From the NCBI GenBank assembly GCA_032622095.1, contig CP136065.1:155251577-155315576 (forward strand): a stretch of 64,000 nt of DNA, given 5' to 3'. The position numbers and the translations under genes are program-made. Position 1 is the first letter of the stretch, and each line of letters starts with the position of its first letter. Origin of the DNA: Siphonodentalium dalli (taxonomy: Eukaryota > Mollusca > Scaphopoda > Gadilida > Siphonodentaliidae). The notes beneath the pieces are model-generated. The model saw only the letters and a program-made list of their open reading frames with translations. It was not told the DNA's origin and searched no databases. Below, piece after piece: positions 54,790-64,000 of the stretch.

Positions 54790-57610
54790 TTACTCTTTGT
54801 ATGACTAAATCCTTTAGCACGGGCTACAGGTCGTACCTTTAGTCTGATAATCATGAAATTTGTCATGGCTGTTCAAATTGGAATGTAGATGGGAACAAGT
54901 CATTTTGGGGTCATTCGGACAAAAAACATGGCCGCCAGTGGCCATCTTTGTTTTCAAAATTCAATCCATTAGCATGGGCCACAGGTCGTACTGTTCGTCT
55001 GATCATCATGAAATTTGTCATGGATGTTAATATTGACATGTAGATGGGAACGAGTAATTTTGGGGTCATTCGGCCAAAAAACATGGCCGCCAGCAGCCAT
55101 CTTGGATTTTACTCTTTGTATGACTAAATTCTTTAGCACGGGCTACAGGTCGTACCTTTAGTCTGATCATCATAAAATTTGTCATTGATATTGACAATCA
55201 CATGTAGATGGGAACGAGTAATTTTGGGGTCATTCGGCCAAATAACATGGTCGCCAGCAGCCATCTTGGATTTTACTCTTTGTATGACTAAATCCTTTAG
55301 CACGGGCTACAGGTCCTACTTTTAGTCTGATCATCATAAAATTTGTCAAGAATGTTAATAATGACATGTAGATGGGATCGAACGAGTCATTTTGGGGTCA
55401 TTTGGCCAAAAAACATGGCCGCCAGCAGCCATCTTGGATTTTACTCTTTGTATGACTAAATCCTTTAGCACGGGCTACAGGTCGTACCTTTAGTCTGCTT
55501 ATAAAATTTGTCATGGCATGGCTGTTGAAATTGGAATGTAAATGGGAATGAGTCATTTTGGGGTCAGTCGGACAAAAAACATGGCCGCCAGCAGCCATCT
55601 TGGATTTCAAAATTTAATCCATTAGCATGGGCCACAGGTCGTACTGTTTGTCTGATCATCATGAAATTTGTCATGGATGTTAATATTGACATGTAGATGG
55701 GAACGACTAATTTTGGGGTCATTTGGCCAAAAAACATGGTCGCCAACAGCCATCTTGGATTTTACTCTTTGTATGACTAAATTCTTTAGCATGGGCTACA
55801 TGTCTTACCTTTAGTCTGATCATCATAAAATTTGTCATGAATGTTAATAATGACATGTAGATGGGAACGAGTCATTTTTTGGGTCATTCGGCTAAAAAAA
55901 ACATGGCCGCCAGCAGCCATCTTGGATTTTACTCTTTGTATGACTAAATTCTTTAGCATGGGCTACAGGGCGTACCTTTAGTCTGATCGTCATAAAGACC
56001 TTACTGAAATCAAAAATGTATTATATCGAGCAGTAGTGGTTTATTTTTCCAATATGAGGCATCCTGAAAATTAGTATCAATCCTCAAAATAAAGCTAAAA
56101 ATTTTAGCTTTATTTTCAATTTTACTAGCTAATGCATCTTGTATAACTGAAGTATGTCCTTATATACCATAATATTACTAAATTGAAGAGGAAATGTTAA
56201 TATACATTTTGAGAGGGATATATTGTCCAATTTTAAACCCTTTTCATGCAGAATTTGGCAATTTATAATAAATATTTACCAAAATTAACAGAAAATAAAA
56301 ATAAAAAATATTTTAATAGCAATGTAAAGCAACCATAAGTCAATTTAAATATCGAAACATTATGATACAACATCAGACACAGCTTCAGGCATGAAATTTT
56401 ACCAGATGGCATGGCATACTGTCTGTTTAACAAAGCTGCCATGACAGTTTTGCACGACAGTAACTCTAGTGGTGATGCCATAACCCCCTCCCACCCCCCC
56501 CCCCCCTCCCCCAACTTGGGGTGGGGCTACAGTCCCAGATAAGGCTACTGGATGCCGGAAAAGCTGAATTGGTCAAATGACAAATGGGGGGGGGGGGGGG
56601 GGGCTAACACTCCTCAGAATTGTGGGGAGGGGGGCTTTAGACCCCCTGACCCCCTAATGGTACCTGACATCCATGCAAAATTACCAGATTTATCACTTTC
56701 TTTACTATCTACAGGCGAATCCATGCGTTTCTTCTTTAAATCTGTCCAAAATGTGGTCATTATCATTTGAAAATAAGAAAATATGGAATTAACAACTTAT
56801 CATGGCGAGACGTGAAATTTCGTAAAATTCAAATTTTTATATAGGAATCACTGAACTAAATGGTTTCCCATAGGCGACAGTGTTAACGTTTCGGCCAAAT
56901 TCACTGAATTGAAGCCTGCAGGCCATACCAGTGATGTTTACCCAGCTAGATTGACACCAGTTGATCACGAAAATGCAAGAAAAATCATAGGTCATGTGTT
57001 TACTTTTTAAAATAAATCCCCAAGTGTACGACAGGGCTATCCCACAGCCAAATTTGATATGGAAAAACCCAGATCTACAACATCTAGTTAAATACATTTC
57101 CCGCTCACAAAAATCCGTTCCCCCATTCATTCACCAGTTTAAATTATTTAGATATTATGTACAAATCAAATAAACGCGATGTCATCCTTTGATAACGTGT
57201 CGCATGTATCAGGTGAAGGTCATTCTTCAGTTTAATACCTTCACCTTTAGCATTCCACGGTGTACTCGCTCCCCGACTCTAGAACACATTTAGCTCCCTG
57301 ATCCCTATAGCATGGGCTACAGGTGGTACCTTAAGTCTGATCATCATAAAATTTGTCATGAATGTTAATAATGACATGTAGATGAGAACGAGTCATTTTG
57401 GGGTCATTCGGCCAAAAAACATGGCCGCCAGCAGCCATCTTGGATTTTACTCTTTGTATGACTAAATTCTTTAGCACGGGCTAGAGGTCGTACCTTTTGT
57501 CTGATCTCTATGCAATTTGTCATGAATAGTGACATTGACATGTAGATGGGAACGAGTGATTTTGGGGTCATTCGGCCAAAAAACATGGCCGCCAGCAGCC
57601 ATCTTGGATT
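54790..57610 (+). repeat. 2.82-kb higher-order unit 1
   Basis: Contains seven to eight minisatellite units, then about 820 bp of non-satellite DNA (55995-56840) with a C run (13) and a G run (18), the AGGAATCACTGAACTAAATG segment and two more minisatellite units. It recurs immediately as unit 2. The non-satellite part has no convincing coding frame. Confidence 0.9.
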
Positions 57611-59410
57611 TTACTCTTTGTATGACTAAATCCTTTAGCACGGGCTACAGGTCGTACCTTTAGTCTGATAATCATGAAATTTGTCATGGCTGTTCAAATT
57701 GGAATGTAGATGGGAACAAGTCATTTTGGGGTCATTCGGACAAAAAACATGGCCGCCAGTGGCCATCTTTGTTTTCAAAATTCAATCCATTAGCATGGGC
57801 CACAGGTCGTACTGTTCGTCTGATCATCATGAAATTTGTCATGGATGTTAATATTGACATGTAGATGGGAACGAGTAATTTTGGGGTCATTCGGCCAAAA
57901 AACATGGCCGCCAGCAGCCATCTTGGATTTTACTCTTTGTATGACTAAATTCTTTAGCACGGGCTACAGGTCGTACCTTTAGTCTGATCATCATAAAATT
58001 TGTCATTGATATTGACAATCACATGTAGATGGGAACGAGTAATTTTGGGGTCATTCGGCCAAATAACATGGTCGCCAGCAGCCATCTTGGATTTTACTCT
58101 TTGTATGACTAAATCCTTTAGCACGGGCTACAGGTCCTACTTTTAGTCTGATCATCATAAAATTTGTCAAGAATGTTAATAATGACATGTAGATGGGATC
58201 GAACGAGTCATTTTGGGGTCATTTGGCCAAAAAACATGGCCGCCAGCAGCCATCTTGGATTTTACTCTTTGTATGACTAAATCCTTTAGCACGGGCTACA
58301 GGTCGTACCTTTAGTCTGCTTATAAAATTTGTCATGGCATGGCTGTTGAAATTGGAATGTAAATGGGAATGAGTCATTTTGGGGTCAGTCGGACAAAAAA
58401 CATGGCCGCCAGCAGCCATCTTGGATTTCAAAATTTAATCCATTAGCATGGGCCACAGGTCGTACTGTTTGTCTGATCATCATGAAATTTGTCATGGATG
58501 TTAATATTGACATGTAGATGGGAACGACTAATTTTGGGGTCATTTGGCCAAAAAACATGGTCGCCAACAGCCATCTTGGATTTTACTCTTTGTATGACTA
58601 AATTCTTTAGCATGGGCTACATGTCTTACCTTTAGTCTGATCATCATAAAATTTGTCATGAATGTTAATAATGACATGTAGATGGGAACGAGTCATTTTT
58701 TGGGTCATTCGGCTAAAAAAAAACATGGCCGCCAGCAGCCATCTTGGATTTTACTCTTTGTATGACTAAATTCTTTAGCATGGGCTACAGGGCGTACCTT
58801 TAGTCTGATCGTCATAAAGACCTTACTGAAATCAAAAATGTATTATATCGAGCAGTAGTGGTTTATTTTTCCAATATGAGGCATCCTGAAAATTAGTATC
58901 AATCCTCAAAATAAAGCTAAAAATTTTAGCTTTATTTTCAATTTTACTAGCTAATGCATCTTGTATAACTGAAGTATGTCCTTATATACCATAATATTAC
59001 TAAATTGAAGAGGAAATGTTAATATACATTTTGAGAGGGATATATTGTCCAATTTTAAACCCTTTTCATGCAGAATTTGGCAATTTATAATAAATATTTA
59101 CCAAAATTAACAGAAAATAAAAATAAAAAATATTTTAATAGCAATGTAAAGCAACCATAAGTCAATTTAAATATCGAAACATTATGATACAACATCAGAC
59201 ACAGCTTCAGGCATGAAATTTTACCAGATGGCATGGCATACTGTCTGTTTAACAAAGCTGCCATGACAGTTTTGCACGACAGTAACTCTAGTGGTGATGC
59301 CATAACCCCCTCCCACCCCCCCCCCCCCCCCCTCCCCCAACTTGGGGTGGGGCTACAGTCCCAGATAAGGCTACTGGATGCCGGAAAAGCTGAATTGGTC
59401 AAATGACAAA

Positions 59411-59441
<31 letters not shown>

Positions 59442-60447
59442 TAACACTCCTCAGAATTGTGGGGAGGGGGGCTTTAGACCCCCTGACCCCCTAATGGTAC
59501 CTGACATCCATGCAAAATTACCAGATTTATCACTTTCTTTACTATCTACAGGCGAATCCATGCGTTTCTTCTTTAAATCTGTCCAAAATGTGGTCATTAT
59601 CATTTGAAAATAAGAAAATATGGAATTAACAACTTATCATGGCGAGACGTGAAATTTCGTAAAATTCAAATTTTTATATAGGAATCACTGAACTAAATGG
59701 TTTCCCATAGGCGACAGTGTTAACGTTTCGGCCAAATTCACTGAATTGAAGCCTGCAGGCCATACCAGTGATGTTTACCCAGCTAGATTGACACCAGTTG
59801 ATCACGAAAATGCAAGAAAAATCATAGGTCATGTGTTTACTTTTTAAAATAAATCCCCAAGTGTACGACAGGGCTATCCCACAGCCAAATTTGATATGGA
59901 AAAACCCAGATCTACAACATCTAGTTAAATACATTTCCCGCTCACAAAAATCCGTTCCCCCATTCATTCACCAGTTTAAATTATTTAGATATTATGTACA
60001 AATCAAATAAACGCGATGTCATCCTTTGATAACGTGTCGCATGTATCAGGTGAAGGTCATTCTTCAGTTTAATACCTTCACCTTTAGCATTCCACGGTGT
60101 ACTCGCTCCCCGACTCTAGAACACATTTAGCTCCCTGATCCCTATAGCATGGGCTACAGGTGGTACCTTAAGTCTGATCATCATAAAATTTGTCATGAAT
60201 GTTAATAATGACATGTAGATGAGAACGAGTCATTTTGGGGTCATTCGGCCAAAAAACATGGCCGCCAGCAGCCATCTTGGATTTTACTCTTTGTATGACT
60301 AAATTCTTTAGCACGGGCTAGAGGTCGTACCTTTTGTCTGATCTTTATGCAATTTGTCATGAATAGTGACATTGACATGTAGATGGGAACGAGTGATTTT
60401 GGGGTCATTCGGCCAAAAAACATGGCCGCCAGCAGCCATCTTGGATT
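57611..60447 (+). repeat. 2.84-kb higher-order unit 2
   Basis: Copy of the preceding unit. The offset between equivalent positions grows from 2,821 to 2,837 bp, a 16-bp difference made up of the C run (13 to 17), the G run (18 to 29) and an A run (one base longer). I saw one substitution (ATCTCTATGC to ATCTTTATGC). Confidence 0.9.
59412..59440 (+). repeat. Poly(G) run of 29
   Basis: Uninterrupted G, with a 17-C run about 80 bp upstream. The equivalent run in unit 1 (56586-56603) has 18 G. The two runs could form intramolecular duplex or G-quadruplex structures and are prone to sequencing error. Confidence 0.9.
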
Positions 60448-61130
60448 TTACTCTTTGTATGACTAAATTCTTTAGCACGGGCTACAGGTCGTACCTTTAG
60501 TCTGATCATCATGAAATTTGGCGTGGATGTTAATATCGACATATAGAAGGGAACGGTTAATTTTGTGGTCATTCAGCCAAAAAACATTGCCGTAGCAGCC
60601 ATCTTGGATTTTACTCTTTGTATGACTAAATCCTTTAGCATGGGCTACAGGTCGTACCTTTAGTCTGATCATCATAAAATTTGTCATGGCCGTAGATTGG
60701 AATGTAGATGGGAACGAATCATTTTGGGGTCATTCTGAAGAAAAACATGGCTGCCAGCGGCCATCTTGGATTTCAAAATTCAGTCCATTAGCACCAGCTA
60801 CAGGTCGTACTGTTCATCTGATCATCATGACATTTGTCGTGGGTGTTAATATTGATTTGTAGATGGGAACAAGTAATTTTGGGGTCTTTCGGCCAAAAAC
60901 CATGGCCGCTGGCAGCCATCTTAGATTTTACTCTTTGTATGACTAAATCCTTTAGCACGGGCTACAGGTCATACCTGTCATTTTGGGGTTATTCGGCATT
61001 AAAACATGGCTGCCAGCGGCCATTTTGGATTCTACTCTTTGCATGACTAAAGCTATCAAATGTTTTAGAATTGTTGGAAAACATAGCCGCCAGCAACCAT
61101 CTTAGATTTTACTTTTATATGCATGTATAT
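60448..61130 (+). repeat. CATGGCCGCC minisatellite of D2, terminal block
   Basis: Last units match the end of the D1 array (GTTATTCGGCATTAAAACAT, CAGCGGCCATTTTGG, CAGCAACCATCTTAG), so expansion happened inside the array and left its 3' boundary intact. One unit has lost about 90 bp relative to D1 (ACAGGTCATACCTGTCATTT junction near 60970). Confidence 0.8.
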
Positions 61131-61223
61131 ATATATCTTTTCATGTTGATAAACTAGTATTAGACATTCAACTTTCCACATTCCTAATCACTCCATCGAC
61201 AGTAACACATTAAATTATTCCCT

Positions 61224-62095
61224 TTCCAAGTTGAGCTACAGTGTCATTGACACTTTCATTTTTTTAAAGTGTGTGTGTCCGTCCGTACGTCTGTCCGATG
61301 TCTGTCGATGTCATAACTTGAACAGTAGTGCTCGGATCTCAATGATACAGATGTTCACTGCTATGAGAACATTAAATAGAGGCCTCCATCGTTTTGTTCG
61401 GATTTTCCATTCTAGAATTATTCATCTTTGTTTATCTTGAAATGTTGGATTTTTTGGTCCGTCTGGTGTCTGTTCATGTCTTAACTTGAACAGTAGTGCT
61501 CGGATCTCAATGAAATTTAGTATGGATGTTCACTATTATGAGGACATTAAATGGAGGATTCCATCGTTTTGTTCGGATTTTCCCATTCTAGAGTTATTCA
61601 TCTTTGTTTATCTGGAATTGTCTGGTGTCTGTTCATGTCATAACTTCAACAGTTGTGCTGGGATCTCAATGAAATTTGGTCTGGATGTTCACTACTATGA
61701 GGACATGTAATAGAGGGTTCCATTGTTTTGTTTGGCTTTTCCATTCTAGAGTTATTCATCTTTGTTTATCTAGAAATGTTGGCTTTTTGGTCCATCCGAT
61801 TCATGTCTGTTCATGTCATAACTTGAATAGTATTCCTCGGATCTCAATGAAATTTTCTATAGATGTCCACTATTATGGGGACATTCAATAGAGGAATCAA
61901 TCGTTTTGTTCAAGTTTCCGTTCTAGAGTTATTCATTTTTTGTTTATATGTTCAGATGATAACTTGAATAGTAATGCTCTGATCTCAATGAAATTTGGTA
62001 TGGATATTCACCACTATGAGGACATTCAACTGTTTTGTTTTGGTTTTTCGTTCTATAGTCATTCATCTTTGTTTATATGAAATGCTGATTTTTGG
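61224..62095 (+). repeat. CCAAGTTGAGCTACAG-headed repeat of D2, five units
   Basis: Same as 40503-41265 plus one additional unit (about 61947-62080: GATAACTTGAATAGTAATGC, GGTATGGATATTCACC). The extra unit is more diverged than its neighbours, so D1 may have lost it. Confidence 0.8.
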
Positions 62096-62516
62096 GTCCA
62101 TCTGTCTGAGTATAGCAGTCATAAGTTATAGATATGCCCACACTAGGCGGTAATGCCACAAGGGGGTATGCACCGGACGACAGTCATCTCTTGTTGCAAC
62201 CGGGTGACAATTACTGATTGCTATATTAGTCATTAGCCCACCAGGCCCCACCTGACAATTATTCTGGGAAAAGCAGGAAATAATCCACCCTTTATTATTA
62301 TTTGGTACTGTACCTATTATTTGGATCCAGATAATACCATTGGACACATTATGGTCTCCATAATTTGGCCAAAAAACTTTTGGAGTATGATAAAAATCAG
62401 TTGTGACAGACCCTAATTTAGTTGATGATCAATCACAGAAATGCCAAAAGCAAACAGTAGTCTTTGGAAACACTTAAGATTAATCTAGGGGTCTGAAGTC
62501 ATATGAAATAGGCCTT

Positions 62517-62688
62517 GCAGAATTATGGGTAACTTTCGTGGATTTAGTCGGAAATATAGCTTGTTGCCATTCATCGGAAAGCTCTCACTGTGATCTTTCC
62601 GATGAATTTCAACAAGACATATTTCTGACTAAATCCTGAAAAGTTACCTATAATTCTGCTGTGGAGTTGATTATTTAGGGCATTATTG
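62517..62688. mobile_element. CAGTAATGCC MITE, left-truncated (D2 orthologue)
   Basis: Matches 41579-41758 with the same left truncation; it has lost several bases in GTGGTTAAGGAG (reads GTGGAG). Shared by both duplicates. Confidence 0.8.
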
Positions 62689-62816
62689 TATTACAATCTG
62701 TCAGGCTCATCACAATATCAGCCTGTCAGTTCACATCTTCTGCCTGTCAGCAAAATATTCCAGCAAGTACCTAACAGCTAGAAAGTATCATCATTATTCA
62801 AAGAAACTCATATGTA

Positions 62817-63021
62817 CAGTAATGCCCTAAGTAATCGACTCCTTAACCACAGCAGAATTATGCATAACTTTTCAGGATTTAGTCGGAAATACGGCTTGTT
62901 GCCATTCATAGTCAGTGTGAGCTTTCTGATGAATGGCAACAAGCCATATTTCCGACTAAATCCTGAAAAGTTACCCATAATTCTGCTATGGATAAGGAGT
63001 CAATTATTTAGGGCATTACTG
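62817..63021. mobile_element. CAGTAATGCC palindromic MITE (D2 orthologue)
   Basis: Matches 41886-42090, including the altered centre (CATAGTCAGTGTGAGC) and the lost right TA. Confidence 0.85.
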
Positions 63022-63174
63022 CAGCTGGGAATTGCTCAATTATTCAAGGCTTGAGGTCGGTTATCAGCATGATGGGCATAAAAAACATGTGTATTGTCAT
63101 TGATTTACGTCATGTTTCTGGCCTTGTTATTTTGTCCCCCTACAAGCTAATCGGAGGGACTATAGAAATCACCG

Positions 63175-63195
63175 GTGACCATCTGTTCGACCAGC
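63175..63195. other. Empty target site of the D1 foldback element
   Basis: GTGACCATCTGTTCGACC is continuous here, whereas in D1 the 1,288-bp element splits it with CATCT on both sides. This supports insertion into D1 and fits a 5-bp duplication. Confidence 0.9.
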
Positions 63196-63490
63196 CCAGA
63201 TGGTTTCCGGATTATAAATTTAGTTTCAGTTATCGGATTGTTTTCAAATTTAGTTTTAGTTATCTGATTGTTTTCAGTTTTGTATATGGATTACCAACTT
63301 GAAAATATAGGTGAAGTGTGGTCTGCCAGAGTTTTGCCAGAGTTATGGTCCTTGTTGACTCAGAATTTACTGACTATCTTCGTTTCCAAATTATAACTTC
63401 AGTTTTAGTTATCTCATTGTTTTCAAATTTGACATACATGGATTGCTCACATGCAAATATACAGGTCAAGTTCAAATTTGGGTTCTGTCC

Positions 63491-63744
63491 CAAGCCTTGA
63501 AATAGTGTGCCTGTCATTTGCAGAATGAGGTCCCCAGAGGGTGAATTTAGTTATGCTACCCCGCATAGCGGGCTAGATTCACCAAATTCACCCTCTGGGG
63601 ACCTCATTCTGCTTACACCTCAGCAGAATGAGGTCCCCAGAGGGTGAATTTGGTGATGCTAGCCCACTATGCGGGGTAGCATCACTAAATTCACCCTCTG
63701 GGGACCTCATTCTGCAAATGACAGGCACACTATTTCAAGGCTTG
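63491..63744. repeat. GCAGAATGAG hairpin, expanded to two hairpins
   Basis: The outer arms are as in D1 (CAAGCCTTGAAATAGTG ... CACTATTTCAAGGCTTG), but two complete hairpins lie between them (63520-63612 and 63623-63715) joined by TTACACCTCA. The first hairpin's loop reads TACCCCGCATAGCGGGCTAG, the inverse of the second's TAGCCCACTATGCGGGGTAG. Confidence 0.9.
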
Positions 63745-63895
63745 TTCTGTCCACTCATTTTTACCACAGTTATAACCCTTGTTGACATAGAATTTCCCAA
63801 TTATTTTGGTTTCCGGAAGATTAGTTTATAGACTTAGAATTTACTGATTATTATGGTGTCTAATCAAATAATACAAGGTGTGTTAACATATATGT

Positions 63896-64000
63896 GACCC
63901 GCCATATCAAATCCAGTCGTAAGTCGGGATTTTTTTTACCCTGTGCCAATGCATTCTTTTATATATGCGAGTCGACCATAGGTCACCTCACATATATAAG
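63896..64000. mobile_element. Double-hairpin element, D2 copy cut by the window end
   Basis: Begins GACCCGCCATATCAAATCC after ATATATGT (63888-63895) and runs into the first GTGCCAATGCATTC hairpin; orthologous to 44157-44609. Confidence 0.85.

Larger units (their letters stand above)
48110..64000 (+). repeat. Segmental duplication copy D2 (runs off the window)
   Basis: Collinear with 34180-44640 but longer. It carries three element insertions absent from D1 (48740, 49485, 50068) and a large expansion of the minisatellite region (53.2-61.1 kb versus 38.6-40.4 kb). It lacks the D1 foldback element. The D1 counterpart of its last base lies near 44261. Confidence 0.9.

Noticed and set aside
39160-59967. 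Minus-strand 97-118-codon frame repeated three to four times
   Set aside because: Copies are nucleotide-identical repeats, so frame conservation carries no information; no start context or domain supports a gene. It could be the end of an unknown element.
38642-61130. CRISPR-like look of regular repeats with variable intervals
   Set aside because: Units are 155-165 bp with no short constant repeat and unique-spacer pattern; the context is animal genomic DNA.
62163-62257. 95-bp D2-only piece as a fifth mobile insertion
   Set aside because: No inverted ends; TGACAATTA occurs at both sides in a way that equally fits a deletion in D1.

Overview
This window is animal nuclear DNA, most likely from a non-vertebrate bilaterian. 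It is AT-rich, has no operon-like gene packing, and carries dense families of short inverted-repeat elements, microsatellites and nested tandem repeats. The only clear protein-coding genes are two near-identical intact copies of a FEM-1-like ankyrin/VHL-box protein. I cannot name the phylum from sequence alone. The AGCTCAACTT...AAGTTTGAGCT-headed minisatellite resembles repeats I associate with marine invertebrate assemblies, but that is memory and weak.

Layout. (1) 1-5.0 kb: decayed repeats, including nested inverted arms of a large dead element. (2) 5.0-20.0 kb: a repeat continent made of a 142-bp array, a 1,274-bp tandem pair, three ~2.05-kb tandem copies containing 122-bp arrays, and a head-to-tail chain of elements whose 5' heads form short GC-rich hairpins and whose 3' tails are AC/AGAC microsatellites. 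(3) 20.3-31.0 kb: discrete DNA-transposon derivatives without transposase: a 3.9-kb hAT-type element with a perfect 8-bp target duplication, a 2.1-kb element with ~640-bp inverted arms, a 0.99-kb foldback element and a 0.9-kb TTAA-flanked element. (4) 32.2-32.8 kb: an array of palindromes centred on CTTAAG at about 30-bp spacing. (5) 34.2-44.6 kb and 48.1-64.0 kb: two copies (D1, D2) of one segmental duplication, each with a FEM-1-like gene followed by the same order of repeats. The window ends inside D2.

The two genes are 706 codons each and differ, by hand count, at 20 residues plus two offsetting 6-bp indels. Each is preceded by a strong 3' splice-site sequence and followed by AATAAA. The duplication dates the mobile elements: at four places one copy carries an element and the other the uninterrupted target. 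This fixes element ends and target duplications directly (TA for a CAGTAATGCC MITE, TTAA for two other MITEs, probably CATCT for a 1.29-kb foldback element). Downstream of the D2 gene the repeats have expanded into two adjacent ~2.83-kb units whose length difference is fully explained by three homopolymer runs.

Most small open frames are read-through of tandem or palindromic repeats and are not annotated as genes. No rRNA, tRNA, CRISPR or prokaryotic feature was recognised. All identities and counts come from reading by eye; no alignment or database search was run.
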